A DNA stretch of 64,000 nt from Spartobacteria bacterium (GCA_003134765.1 PLCM01000032.1:62001-126000); one strand, 5' to 3'. Shown: positions 1 through 9,645, counted from the stretch's first letter. Made by a program: numbers and translations. Notes: generated by a model not told the origin, from the sequence alone.

Positions 1-1
1 T

Positions 2-643
2 TCCGGCAAACACGACGCCTTCGCGAACATTCTCGATTTTATCGATCCGAAACGTTTTCTGCTTTTGCCGAACACGAGCGGGGCGCGGAACGCTGAAGAA
101 GCCGTGCGACTGGCGCGGCTCGCGGTGGCGGCCGGCCTCCCAAACTGGGTGAAGCTGGAGATTCATCCGGACGCACGCTATTTGTTGCCCGACCCGGTGG
201 AAACGCTGGCTGCCGCGGAAATTCTCGTGAAGGAAGGGTTCGTTGTTTTGCCTTACATCAACGCGGATCCGGTCCTGGCGAAACGGTTACAGGATGTCGG
301 GACCGCCACCGTAATGCCGCTCGGCTCACCCATCGGGAGTAATCGAGGAATCGAAACGCGCGCGCAGATTGAGATCATCATCGAGCAGGCAACCGTGCCG
401 GTGGTGGTGGATGCCGGCCTGGGCGCGCCTAGCCAGGCCGCCGAAGCGATGGAGATGGGGGCCGACGCAGTCCTGGTGAACACCGCCATCGCCATCGCGT
501 CCGATCCGAGTCGAATGGCGCAGGCCTTTCGCAAAGCGGTCGAGGCCGGCCGCGAAGCGCGCGAGATTGGTTTGGCCGAAATGAGAACGAGCGCGTCGGC
601 CACCAGCCCGCTCACCGGATTTTTCTCCGCACGCGGAGAATAA
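2..643 (+). CDS. thiG: Thiazole synthase ThiG (5' truncated by window edge)
   Basis: Frame open from window start; [81 protein letters not shown] are ThiG signatures. Confidence 0.95.
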   Translation, partial: SGKHDAFANILDFIDPKRFLLLPNTSGARNAEEAVRLARLAVAAGLPNWVKLEIHPDARYLLPDPVETLAAAEILVKEGFVVLPYINADPVLAKRLQDVGTATVMPLGSPIGSNRGIETRAQIEIIIEQATVPVVVDAGLGAPSQAAEAMEMGADAVLVNTAIAIASDPSRMAQAFRKAVEAGREAREIGLAEMRTSASATSPLTGFFSARGE

Positions 644-659
644 ATCTTCTGTAGCTCTT

Positions 660-737
660 CTGTAGCCGCTGCCCTGTGGGCAGCGTCTGGATAGCGGCAT
701 CGTTGCTCTCACGCTTCGCACAGCGAAGCGGCTACAG
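660..737. repeat. GTAG-foot REP/BIME element (thiG | 741 ORF convergent gap)
   Basis: CTGTAGCCGCTGCCCTGTGGGCAGC ... CGCTTCGCACAGCGAAGCGGCTACAG. Confidence 0.9.
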
Positions 738-740
738 AAA

Positions 741-965
741 TCAAAGCGGGCGGAACAACACGCCGGCGTCGTTATAAAATTCCACCTGCCGCCCGCCGAC
801 GCGGCGCACGAAACGCCAGCCATGCTGGCGAGTGATCTCGCGCAGTTCGTCATCCGAAAGCGTGCGGACGACTCGCAACTCCGACGGATGCGTCACGGAA
901 TATTCCGGCTTCACCGCGAGCATTCGCGCGATTTTGGCGATGACCGCGGGCAATTGCTCGTCCAT
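741..965 (-). CDS. Small conserved-looking hypothetical protein (74 aa)
   Basis: ORF MDEQLPAVIAKIARMLAVKPEYSV...; convergent to thiG with a palindromic element between; no family recognised. Confidence 0.5.
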   Translation of the reverse strand: MDEQLPAVIAKIARMLAVKPEYSVTHPSELRVVRTLSDDELREITRQHGWRFVRRVGGRQVEFYNDAGVLFRPL

Positions 966-1041
966 CCCGTTACTCTCGCACAGGGGAGAGGAAGGTCACA
1001 AGGTTTGGCGGGGCGACGGGGCTGAGGTAGGTTCCGGCCCG

Positions 1042-2259
1042 ATGTTTTCCGAGACCGTCATCCTTCGGGGCCACATTATCGATTCGCTGATTCTGCCGAA
1101 GGTGCTCGACCAAATCCTGACCCAGGGCGGCGACTTCAAAATCGGCGAAATCAAGATTGGCCAGAACCGCGTCGATCAAAGCTACGCCCGTATCGAGGTC
1201 TCGGCGAAAACCCACGCGGTCCTCGACGAAATTGTCCTGCGTCTTCGCCAGCACGGGGCGGAAGTCCTGGAAAAAGCCGACGTGCAACTGGCGCCCGCGC
1301 CTGCCGACGGAGTTTTCCCGAAGGATTTCTACGTTACCACGAACCAGCAAACGTTTATTACGCTCGAGGGTGCCGAGATCGAAGTCCGACCGGCCTTGAT
1401 GGATTGCGCGGTAACGGTTGATCGCGAGGCGCGCCGCGCGACTGCGAAGAAGTTCCACGAAGTCCGCCGTGGAATGGAAATCGTCGTCGGCCACCAGGGA
1501 ATCAAAGTCGTGCCGGTTCAGCGTTCCACGTCGCGGACGGATGTTTTTGAATTCATGTCGACCAGCATCGCGCTTGAGAAACCGAAGAGCGGGGTGATTC
1601 GAGAGATGGCGACGGAGCTAAAGCGCGCCCGGGACGTGGGCGGCAAGATTCTGGTCGTGGCCGGTCCGGCGGTGGTGCATACCGGGGCGGTTCCGCATCT
1701 GGAGAAGTTGATCGAGTGGGGTTACATCGACCTTCTTTTCGGTGGGAATGCGATCGCGTTGCACGACATCGAGAACGCACTCTTCGGCACTTCGCTCGGG
1801 ATCAACCTGGAGCGGGGCTCCCTGGCGGAGCGCGGCCACGAAAATCAGATGCGCGCGATCAATGTTATCCGGGAAGCGGGGAGCATTTCGCGCGCGGTCG
1901 AAACCGGCACGCTCAAGAGCGGGATCATGTCTGCTTGCGTGCGCCACGGGGTGGAGTTCATCCTGGCGGGTTCGATCCGTGACGATGGCCCGCTGCCGGA
2001 GGTCATTACCGACACGCTCGCGGCGCAGGATGCAATGCGCGAGAAGATCACCGGTGTTACCACCGCGTTGATGATGGGAACAATGCTGCACTCGATGGCG
2101 GTCGCGAATCTCCTGCCAGCGACGGTGAAGACCTTGTGCATTGATGTGAATCCGGCCGCGGTCAGCAAGTTGACCGAACGCGGCTCTTTTCAATCACTGG
2201 GTCTGGTCTCCGATCTGGAGCCTTTCCTGCGTGAGTTGACCGTGGCGCTGGCGCGTTAG
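1042..2259 (+). CDS. LOR/SDH-domain protein, TIGR00300-like (putative ornithine cyclodeaminase)
   Basis: MFSETVILRGHIIDSLILPKVLDQI..GGDFKIGEIKIGQ...; internal ATG at 1042 preferred over ORF start 832. Confidence 0.82.
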   Translation: MFSETVILRGHIIDSLILPKVLDQILTQGGDFKIGEIKIGQNRVDQSYARIEVSAKTHAVLDEIVLRLRQHGAEVLEKADVQLAPAPADGVFPKDFYVTTNQQTFITLEGAEIEVRPALMDCAVTVDREARRATAKKFHEVRRGMEIVVGHQGIKVVPVQRSTSRTDVFEFMSTSIALEKPKSGVIREMATELKRARDVGGKILVVAGPAVVHTGAVPHLEKLIEWGYIDLLFGGNAIALHDIENALFGTSLGINLERGSLAERGHENQMRAINVIREAGSISRAVETGTLKSGIMSACVRHGVEFILAGSIRDDGPLPEVITDTLAAQDAMREKITGVTTALMMGTMLHSMAVANLLPATVKTLCIDVNPAAVSKLTERGSFQSLGLVSDLEPFLRELTVALAR

Positions 2260-2273
2260 CGGTTTTTTCGGAT

Positions 2274-3086
2274 ATGCGCCAGTTGCTTCTTTGCCCGCCG
2301 GATTACTACGGAATCGAATACGAGATTAATCCCTGGATGAGCCGCGCGCGTGGCGCGGATACGCCACTGGTCCAGGCGCAATGGAAAGGACTCTTCGAGA
2401 CGCTCTCCAGGCTCGAATGCAAGATCGAGCTTGTCCCGCCCAAGCCGAAATTGCCGGACATGGTTTTCACGGCCAATGCCGGCCTCACCGTCGGCCGCCG
2501 TTTCATTCCCAGTAATTTTCGGCACGAAGAGCGGGCCGGCGAAGCGCCGCATTTCGCGCGGTGGATGGAAGAGCACGGCTACGAAATAGTCTGGCTGCCG
2601 AAGGATCTTTATTTCGAAGGGGAAGGCGATGCGCTCTTCGGTGGTGACGTTCTCTTCTGTGGCTACAAATTTCGCTCCGACATCAATTCGCATCGCGCCG
2701 TCGCCGACAACCTTGGTTGCCTCGTGATCTCAGTGGAGCTGGTCGACCCGCGGTTTTACCACATCGACACCTGCTTTTGTCCGTTGCCCGACGGGGGTGC
2801 GTTCTGGTTTCCCGACGCGTTCGATGAATATGGGCAGCGCGCGATTCGCGATCATTTGCGGGATTTGATCGACGTGGCGCCGGACGAGGCCGCCCATTTT
2901 TCCTGCAACGCCGTCGTCCTCGGGCGCGATGTTGTTTTGCCGGAGGGTGCGCCGACGCTGGTCAGCACGCTGAAAGAGCGCGGCTACACCTGCCATCCGT
3001 TACCGATGAGCGAATTCCTCAAAGCCGGCGGTGCCTGCAAGTGCCTGACGATGTTCATGCCGCAACGGGAAAGTATTAAGGGTTAA
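2274..3086 (+). CDS. Amidinotransferase/dimethylarginine dimethylaminohydrolase-fold protein, putative arginine dihydrolase
   Basis: MRQLLLCPPDYYGIEYEINPWM, MVFTANAGLTVG, EGEGDALFGG, C-terminal GGACKCLTM; 14 bp downstream of LOR/SDH gene. Confidence 0.82.
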   Translation: MRQLLLCPPDYYGIEYEINPWMSRARGADTPLVQAQWKGLFETLSRLECKIELVPPKPKLPDMVFTANAGLTVGRRFIPSNFRHEERAGEAPHFARWMEEHGYEIVWLPKDLYFEGEGDALFGGDVLFCGYKFRSDINSHRAVADNLGCLVISVELVDPRFYHIDTCFCPLPDGGAFWFPDAFDEYGQRAIRDHLRDLIDVAPDEAAHFSCNAVVLGRDVVLPEGAPTLVSTLKERGYTCHPLPMSEFLKAGGACKCLTMFMPQRESIKG

Positions 3087-3114
3087 GTTTTAAGGTGCGA
3101 ATTCCGCTTAACAC

Positions 3115-4920
3115 TTAAACCTTAAAACTGGTTCGTTTCTTCTCGAGCGCCGCTTCGATCTTTCCGAGCGGCAGGCAGTTCATTACCTCTTTTTTCGTCA
3201 GCCAGCCCTTGCGCGCGACGCCGACGCCGAACCACAACTCCTGGAGCCGTTCGACGCCGTGCGCGTCGGGGTTGATCACGCATTTCACTCCCTTGTCCTT
3301 CGCCAGAGGCCACCAGCGCCAGTCGAGATCGAGTCGTTTCGGCGCGGCGTTGATCTCGATCCAGGTGCCGGTCTCCGCCGCCGCCTCGATGACGGCCGGA
3401 ATATCCACGGCGTACGGATCGCGTTTTAGGAGCAAACGGCCCGTCGGATGGGCGAGCATCGTCACGTAAGGGTTCTGCATCGCGCGGACGATCCGGCGCG
3501 TCATGTCCGCTTCGGAGAGCGTGAACCCGGAGTGCACGGACGCGACGACGTAATCGAGCTCCGCCAGGATTTCGTTGGGAAAATCGAGCGAGCCGTCGCG
3601 CAGGATATCGCACTCGACTCCCGCGAAGAGACGGAAGTTTTCGAAATCTTCGTTGAGCTTGCGGATCATCGCCAGTTGCACGCGCAACCGGGCCGCATCC
3701 AGGCCGCGTGCCTGGATCGAGCTGCGGCTGTGATCCGCGATCCCGAGGTATTGGAGCCCGAGCTCCTGCGCGGCGGCCGCCATTTCCTCGAGGGAATTGC
3801 GTCCGTCGCTCGCCGTCGTGTGGCAATGAAAAGTGCCGCGCAGGTTTTCCGCCTCGACGAGGCGGGGAAGAGTGCCGGCTGAGGCAGCGTCAAATTCGCC
3901 GGAGTTCTCGCGTAATTCCGGCGGAATGTAATCGAGATCGAGCGCGCGATAGAGTTCGGTCTCGTCCCGAATCACGGGAATCTTTTGCGGCGATGTTTTT
4001 TTGGTAGGGACGCCGCGCTGCGGCGTCCGGTCGGCGCGGCGCGCCGACCCTACCTCCGGCACCGCTTCGCCGAGACGATATTCGTTCAACGTCCATCCGC
4101 GCTGCAACGCCCGGCTCCGGACTTCGATATTGTGTTCTTTGCTCCCGGTAAAATAATTCAGCGCAAACGGATATTCCGCCGCGCTTACCACGCGCAGATC
4201 GCATTGAATGCCGGAGCACAACCGCACACTCGACTTCGTCGGCCCCTGGGCGATGACCGATTCGACGAGCGGATGCTGGACAAACATCGCGGAAATCTCC
4301 GCGGGCGCCGAAGTCGCCACGATAAAATCGAGATCGCGCACGATCTCCTTGCGGCGGCGATAACTGCCGGCGATGCAAACATGCAACGCTTCCGGATGCG
4401 CCCGCAGGTCGCTTTGCAATTGTTCGGCTTCCCCCGCGATCTGCCCGAGATGGAACGAGCCGGCGTATTTCTGCCGCTCATCGATGGCGCGACCGAGCTT
4501 TTCCTGCGTCGTCTTGCCGAATCCAGGCAGTTCCGCAACCCGCCCGGCGACGCAGGCCTCGCGCAACTGCGCGATTGAGCTGACCTGCAATTTTTCGTGC
4601 AACGCTTTGATTTTTTTTGCGCCGAGCCCGGGCAAGGAGAAGAGCTCGAGGATGTCGGCCGGAAATTCCGCACGCAGTTCGTCGAAGAATTTCAGCGATC
4701 CGGTTTCAACGAGTTCTTTGATCTTCGCCGCGATCGCCTTGCCGACGCCGGGAATTTTTTCCAGCGTCTCCTGGTCGCCGAGATCGGTGATGTTCCCACC
4801 CCAGGTTTCGAGTGAACGGGCCGCGTTCGTGTAAGCGCGGATCTTGAACGGGTTCTCATCTTTCAATTCGAGAAGAGTCGCGATCTTGTCGAGCACGTCC
4901 GCGATCGTGGCCTTGTCCAT
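3115..4920 (-). CDS. polX: DNA polymerase/3'-5' exonuclease PolX (Pol X core + PHP domain)
   Basis: HhH region EKIPGVGKAIAAKIKELVETG, Pol X IAGSYRRRKEIVRDLDFIV, PHP FHCHTTASDGRNSLEEMA / LGIADHS; start chosen at MDKATIADVLDKI; upstream part of the ORF is repeat DNA. Confidence 0.92.
   Translation of the reverse strand: MDKATIADVLDKIATLLELKDENPFKIRAYTNAARSLETWGGNITDLGDQETLEKIPGVGKAIAAKIKELVETGSLKFFDELRAEFPADILELFSLPGLGAKKIKALHEKLQVSSIAQLREACVAGRVAELPGFGKTTQEKLGRAIDERQKYAGSFHLGQIAGEAEQLQSDLRAHPEALHVCIAGSYRRRKEIVRDLDFIVATSAPAEISAMFVQHPLVESVIAQGPTKSSVRLCSGIQCDLRVVSAAEYPFALNYFTGSKEHNIEVRSRALQRGWTLNEYRLGEAVPEVGSARRADRTPQRGVPTKKTSPQKIPVIRDETELYRALDLDYIPPELRENSGEFDAASAGTLPRLVEAENLRGTFHCHTTASDGRNSLEEMAAAAQELGLQYLGIADHSRSSIQARGLDAARLRVQLAMIRKLNEDFENFRLFAGVECDILRDGSLDFPNEILAELDYVVASVHSGFTLSEADMTRRIVRAMQNPYVTMLAHPTGRLLLKRDPYAVDIPAVIEAAAETGTWIEINAAPKRLDLDWRWWPLAKDKGVKCVINPDAHGVERLQELWFGVGVARKGWLTKKEVMNCLPLGKIEAALEKKRTSFKV
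4003..4054. repeat. GTAG-foot palindromic (REP/BIME-like) element inside polX
   Basis: GGTAGGGACGCCGCGCTGCGGCGTCC...CGCCGACCCTACC: inverted GGTAGGG/CCCTACC ends and two internal hairpins; matches intergenic copies at 47787 and 52967. Confidence 0.85.
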
Positions 4921-4950
4921 CGATACAATTGTCATACAACCCACTGAGAC

Positions 4951-5042
4951 TGTCATCCCGAGCGTAGCGAAGCGAAGTCGAGGGACCCCGATGAGAGTCG
5001 ATCGACGCACTGCGGGATCCCTCGACTTCGCTCGGGATGACA
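4951..5042. repeat. TGTCATCCCGAG-family inverted repeat pair (copy 1)
   Basis: TGTCATCCCGAGC..GTCGAGGGA ... TCCCTCGACTTCGCTCGGGATGACA. Confidence 0.9.
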
Positions 5043-5068
5043 GGCGTAACCCGCCCGTTTCAGAATCC

Positions 5069-5671
5069 CTACATTCGCCCGCGCCGCTTGTAGAATTCGT
5101 AGCGGGCGATGATCGAATCGACGTACTTGCGGGTGCCCGGAAAATCGATGTTCGCGAGGAAGGTTTTCGCGGCCACCGCTTTGGTATCGTCACCTCCCGC
5201 CCACCGCAACGCCCGGCTCGCACCGGCGTTGTATTCGGCGAGCGCAAAGGGAAGGGGATTGGCCTGGTTTTGCCAATGCTCAATCGCCCGGCGCAGATAC
5301 CAGGTGCCGGCTTCGAGATTCGTCTTCGGATCGAACAATTCTTCCGCGCGGAAATTCTCCACTTTCGTTTCCCGCGCCCATTCCGCCGCGGCTTTTTCGC
5401 TCACCTGCATCAAACCGCGTTCACCCGCGGTGCCAAATTTCTGCGCGTCGAACCGACTCTCTCGCCAGACCACCGCTTTTACCAGCATCGGGTCGAGCTG
5501 ATGCTCGGCGGCTACCGCGCGAATGAGCGCGTCGTGCTGCTGAAAACGGGCCGGGCTGATCCATTCGTAGAGCGTGTAGAGCGGATCGCCCGAGCGCATC
5601 GAGAGATAGATCAGGCCCGCCGCTCCGGCGAGGAGGGCGCAGATGATTAGCTTGAACAAAAATCGGGTCAT
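5069..5671 (-). CDS. Lytic transglycosylase (SLT domain)
   Basis: N-terminal TM; LVKAVVWRESRFDAQKFGTAGERGLMQV, ALAEYNAGASRALRW. Confidence 0.92.
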   Translation of the reverse strand: MTRFLFKLIICALLAGAAGLIYLSMRSGDPLYTLYEWISPARFQQHDALIRAVAAEHQLDPMLVKAVVWRESRFDAQKFGTAGERGLMQVSEKAAAEWARETKVENFRAEELFDPKTNLEAGTWYLRRAIEHWQNQANPLPFALAEYNAGASRALRWAGGDDTKAVAAKTFLANIDFPGTRKYVDSIIARYEFYKRRGRM

Positions 5672-5710
5672 TCGGTCGTAGCTCGTGCCCCAAAAAATTT
5701 CATGGATAAG

Positions 5711-5752
5711 TAGTCGATTACGAGCAGGAGCACGAGCACGATTACGAATCTG
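5711..5752. repeat. GATTACGAGCAGGAGCACGAGCACGATTACGA low-complexity repeat
   Basis: Related to 9737-9773 and to the arms flanking the four-helix-bundle ORF (26740-26770, 27174-27214). Confidence 0.6.
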
Positions 5753-5757
5753 AGCAG

Positions 5758-7989
5758 ATGAGCAAATCCTCCTACGCCCGCGTCATCATCGACCGTTCGA
5801 TCCATCGCGAACTCGATTATCTCATTCCAGAGATGCTGGCGGAGAAGTTGGGCATCGGATCGCGGGTGCGCGTTCCGTTCCGGGAAAGGTCGGCATTGGC
5901 GACCGTGGTGGCGGTGCTCGAGGAGACGGACGCCCAAGGGATCCGGCCGATCGAAGCGCTCGTGGGCGACAAACCGGTTCTGAGTGCGAAGCTCATCGAG
6001 CTGGCGCGCTGGATGGGCGCCTATTATTGCTGCCCCATCGAAGCGGTCATGCGGAGTTTGCTGCCGCAGGTAATCCGAAGGGCGGAGGTGACCTGGAAGA
6101 AGCAACTTTTTGTCAGCGCTGCCAAAGAGATCCCGTCGGACGAGATCGACAAATTGCGACGTCGGGCACCGCGGCAGGCGGAATTACTGGAAGCCGTTTC
6201 AAAATTGCGCCAGCCGGTGCCCGCGGCGGACTTGTTGCGGGAAACGTCGCTCGATAACCAGACTCTGCGGGCGCTGGAGAAGCGAGGTTTTATCGTCCTC
6301 CGCGAGGAGGCCGTCGCGCGCGATCCGCACGCGGAGGACCTCTTCATTGCTTCGAGCGATCTCGTGCTCAATCCCGAGCAGGCCGCGGCGCTGGGCGCCG
6401 TCGAAGAAGCGCTCGTGGCGCCGGCGAAGGCGAAACCGATTCTGCTCCATGGCGTTACCGGGAGCGGCAAGACGGAAATTTATTTGCAGGCCATTCACTC
6501 GACGTTGTCCCGGGGCAGGACCGCGATCGTGCTTGTGCCCGAGATTTCGCTCACTCCCCAAACCGTTGAGCGCTTCAAGAGTCGTTTCGCTGAGGCGCAG
6601 GATACGGTCGCGGTTTTGCACAGCCATCTGTCCGAAGGCGAGCGGCACGATGAATGGCACAAGATCCACGCCGGCCGCGCCCGGATCGTGGTGGGCGCCC
6701 GGAGCGCCGTCTTCGCCCCGCTGGAAAATCTCGGCCTCATCGTCGTCGATGAAGAGCACGAAACTTCGTATAAACAGGAGGAAGCTCCGCGCTATCACGC
6801 CCGGGATGTGGCGGTCGTGCGCGCGAAGATGGAGCAATGCGTTGTTCTCCTGGGAACCGCCACCCCGTCGCTGGAGAGTTATCACAATGCGATCCAGCAG
6901 AAATACCGGCTGCTGAACCTCACCCAGCGGGTGGACAACTGCCAGATGCCGTTGATGCGGATTGTCGATCTTCGGCTGGAGCGACGGAAGCAAAAGGTCG
7001 CCGCGATTCTCTCGGAGAAATTGCGCGCCGCGATCACGTCCCGCCTCGAAAAGCACGAGCAGACGATCCTCTTCCTGAACCGTCGCGGCTTTTCCACCTC
7101 GCTCCTCTGCAGTAACTGCGGGGAAGCGCGCGACTGCCCCAATTGCAGCGTCGCGCTTACTTTCCATCGCGGTGCAGCGCGGCTGAGTTGCCACTTATGC
7201 GGGCACACGGCCGCGGTGCCAAAGAAATGCCCGGCCTGTTCCCAGGACGCATTGATCTATTCCGGATTCGGGACGGAGAAAGTGGAAGCGAACGTGACCC
7301 AGCTTTTCCCCGGGGCGGTCGTGCGCCGGATGGATGCCGATTCGATGTCGCGCAAGGACGCGTATCGCGAAACGCTTCACGCCTTTCGCGCCGGCAAGAT
7401 CGACATCCTCGTCGGGACCCAGATGATCGCGAAAGGCCTGCACTTCCCGAATGTGACGCTGGTTGGAATTATCAACGCCGATCTCGCCTTGCATATGCCC
7501 GATTTCCGGGCGGGCGAGCGGACGTTCCAATTGCTCACGCAAGTTGCCGGTCGGGCCGGCCGCGGCGAAACGCCCGGCGAAGTGTTTGTCCAGACCTACA
7601 CGCCGTTTAGTCCCTCGATCCAGTTTGCGCGCCATCACGATTTCGCCGGCTATTTCCAACAGGAGCTGGAATTCCGGGAGCGTTGCGATTTCCCGCCGTT
7701 CAAGCACGCGGTCCTGATCACGGTGCGTTCCGCCCATGAAGCGCGGGCGCAGTTCTCCGCCGAGACAATCACGCGCCGGCTCAAGGAAGCGTTGCCGGCC
7801 GAGTTCATCCTGAGCTCACCGGTGCCTGCCCCGCTGGAAAAATTGCAGGGCCATTTTCGTTTTCACATTCTGATGCGCGGCGAAGCCATCATGCGCCTGA
7901 GCCGCCTTATTCGCGAAACGCTCGACAAACTTCCGCTGCCCGAGGATGTCGTCGCCTCGGTGGATGTCGATCCGTATCAATTGCTGTAG
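5758..7989 (+). CDS. priA: Primosomal protein N' (replication restart helicase PriA)
   Basis: GVTGSGKTEIYLQAI, VDEEHETSYKQEEAPRYHARDVA, zinc-binding CSNCGEARDCPNCSVALTFH..LSCHLCG..CPACS. Confidence 0.97.
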   Translation: MSKSSYARVIIDRSIHRELDYLIPEMLAEKLGIGSRVRVPFRERSALATVVAVLEETDAQGIRPIEALVGDKPVLSAKLIELARWMGAYYCCPIEAVMRSLLPQVIRRAEVTWKKQLFVSAAKEIPSDEIDKLRRRAPRQAELLEAVSKLRQPVPAADLLRETSLDNQTLRALEKRGFIVLREEAVARDPHAEDLFIASSDLVLNPEQAAALGAVEEALVAPAKAKPILLHGVTGSGKTEIYLQAIHSTLSRGRTAIVLVPEISLTPQTVERFKSRFAEAQDTVAVLHSHLSEGERHDEWHKIHAGRARIVVGARSAVFAPLENLGLIVVDEEHETSYKQEEAPRYHARDVAVVRAKMEQCVVLLGTATPSLESYHNAIQQKYRLLNLTQRVDNCQMPLMRIVDLRLERRKQKVAAILSEKLRAAITSRLEKHEQTILFLNRRGFSTSLLCSNCGEARDCPNCSVALTFHRGAARLSCHLCGHTAAVPKKCPACSQDALIYSGFGTEKVEANVTQLFPGAVVRRMDADSMSRKDAYRETLHAFRAGKIDILVGTQMIAKGLHFPNVTLVGIINADLALHMPDFRAGERTFQLLTQVAGRAGRGETPGEVFVQTYTPFSPSIQFARHHDFAGYFQQELEFRERCDFPPFKHAVLITVRSAHEARAQFSAETITRRLKEALPAEFILSSPVPAPLEKLQGHFRFHILMRGEAIMRLSRLIRETLDKLPLPEDVVASVDVDPYQLL

Positions 7990-8075
7990 CATCCGGGGCT
8001 TCGCAAACAGCGAAGCGGCTACAGAAGAGACTTGTGGCGGGCGCTTTCTTCTGTAGCCGCTGCCCTGTGGGCAGC
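7984..8075. repeat. GTAG-foot REP elements on the 3' side of the RAYT gene
   Basis: CTGTAGC..GCTTCGCAAACAGCGAAGCGGCTACAG, then CTGTAGCCGCTGCCCTGTGGGCAGC (8051-8075, identical to 660-684 and 8556-8580). Confidence 0.9.
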
Positions 8076-8086
8076 ATCTTGGCGGC

Positions 8087-8554
8087 TCACACGCGGTCGA
8101 TTCTGATAATTTCCCCGGCGTACGGCCAGTCTCGGGCGTCTCTTACAAGACCGGCCCGCACCGGATTTTCGCGCACGTAATTCCACTTTTGTGCGTAACT
8201 CTCCTCACTTCGCAACACATGATCAAAAAATCTACGCTGCCAAAGCGGTTCTGTGCTCGTATCGCGCACGATTTGTTTATCCAAGCATTGCTTCAGCATG
8301 CCAACCCATCGACCAAGCATAAAGTCATCGTGCCCGCAGACGAATAAATGAATATGATCGGGCATGATCACGTAGCGTCCCACCGCGATGTTGCGCTCGG
8401 AGTAGGCGCGTTCTGCGAATTGGATGAATGCAGTTGCGACTGGGTTGCTGGCAAGGATCGGTCGGCGTCGATACGTGCAAGCCCTGACAAAGAAAACGGG
8501 GTTACTGGGAACGACGCGGCCAAGTCGTGGCGGAGTTCTGGGGTAACTCTTCAT
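8087..8554 (-). mobile_element. REP-associated tyrosine transposase (RAYT, Y1 HUH family)
   Basis: YVIMPDHIHLFV (HUH-type HIH motif), LWQRRFFDHVLRSEESYAQKWNYVRENPVRAGLV (catalytic Tyr region); flanked by REP-like repeats. Confidence 0.92.
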
Positions 8555-8555
8555 C

Positions 8556-8650
8556 CTGTAGCCGCTGCCCTGTGGGCAGCGTGAGATAAGCGTAGAACAG
8601 AAAAATATTCGACGCCACCCCTCGCGCTTCGCACACCCAAGCGGCTACAG
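8556..8650. repeat. GTAG-foot REP/BIME element immediately 5' of RAYT
   Basis: CTGTAGCCGCTGCCCTGTGGGCAGC ... CGCTTCGCACACCCAAGCGGCTACAG. Confidence 0.9.
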
Positions 8651-8679
8651 AAAGAGGCTTGTGGCGGGTGCTTTTTTTT

Positions 8680-8729
8680 GTGTAGCCGCTGCCCTGCTTG
8701 CCACGCCGGAGCTAGGCGGGTGGGCAGCG
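8680..8729. repeat. Long-loop REP variant
   Basis: GTGTAGCCGCTGCCCTGCTTGCCACGCCGGAGCTAGGCGGGTGGGCAGCG; same loop expansion in the copy at 44993-45048. Confidence 0.8.
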
Positions 8730-8736
8730 TTGGGTG

Positions 8737-9645
8737 CTATTTCCGGATCAACTTCGGGACTTCGCTTTTGACCAGGGTGGTAAATGCGGCCACGGCGCTA
8801 TTCGCGCTCGAGTCGATCAGGCGAAGGAGGCCGATTTCCAGGTTCAGTTTCTTCCCCTGGAGGCGAATCGCTTTCAGTTTCAGGCCTTCGCGTCCTCGCA
8901 GCGCGATCTTCGGCATGAGGGCGGCTGCTTTCAACGGGGCGAGCGAGCGAAGCAAGGTCTCGATCGCATTCAGCTCCGCGACGGTTCGCGGGCGAACGTG
9001 ATGGTTGAGACAAATCTGGTCCGTCATCCGGCGCATGACGAAGGTGTCGAACAGTTGCAGCATGCGCTGCTGGTGGAGCTCGGAAAACTGGATGACGCGC
9101 CGTTTCCACCAGGGATGGTTCTGGGCAACGATGAGGGCAAACTCATCGTTGCAAAGCCGCTCGTAACGCAGGTTCGGCGAATGCCGGGTCAGGAATCCGA
9201 GGCCTACATCCATCCGCCCTTCTTCGAGGGCGGTTTCAATCTCGGTCGATGAAATTTCTTCAACCGTGAGGCTGATCCCGGGATGCTTCGCGGCGAACCC
9301 ACCCAGCAGGTCGGGCATCAGGGCGACGTTGAGGATCGGGACAACGCCGACATGAAGCGCACCGCGCAATTGTCCCGGTTCGCTCGCGACTTCCTGAAGG
9401 AAATTCTCCAGCTGCCGCAGAACGGCGCGCGCGTGTTCCTGAAAGATCAGGCCGGTGGAAGTGAGCAGGATGCGCTTGCCGCGCCGCTGAAAGAGCGACA
9501 CCCGCAACCCCGCTTCCAGGTCGCGCATTTGCTGGGAAACGCTCGGCTGGGATATCCCGAGGCGGTCCGCGGCGCGGCTGAAACTGCCGGCCTCAGCTAC
9601 CGCGAGGAAGTAGCGCAAATGGCGAATCTCCAACGGGTCTTGCAT
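8737..9645 (-). CDS. LysR-family transcriptional regulator (CynR-like)
   Basis: EIRHLRYFLAVAEAGSFSRAADRLGISQPSVSQQMRDLEAGL. Confidence 0.93.
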   Translation of the reverse strand: MQDPLEIRHLRYFLAVAEAGSFSRAADRLGISQPSVSQQMRDLEAGLRVSLFQRRGKRILLTSTGLIFQEHARAVLRQLENFLQEVASEPGQLRGALHVGVVPILNVALMPDLLGGFAAKHPGISLTVEEISSTEIETALEEGRMDVGLGFLTRHSPNLRYERLCNDEFALIVAQNHPWWKRRVIQFSELHQQRMLQLFDTFVMRRMTDQICLNHHVRPRTVAELNAIETLLRSLAPLKAAALMPKIALRGREGLKLKAIRLQGKKLNLEIGLLRLIDSSANSAVAAFTTLVKSEVPKLIRK

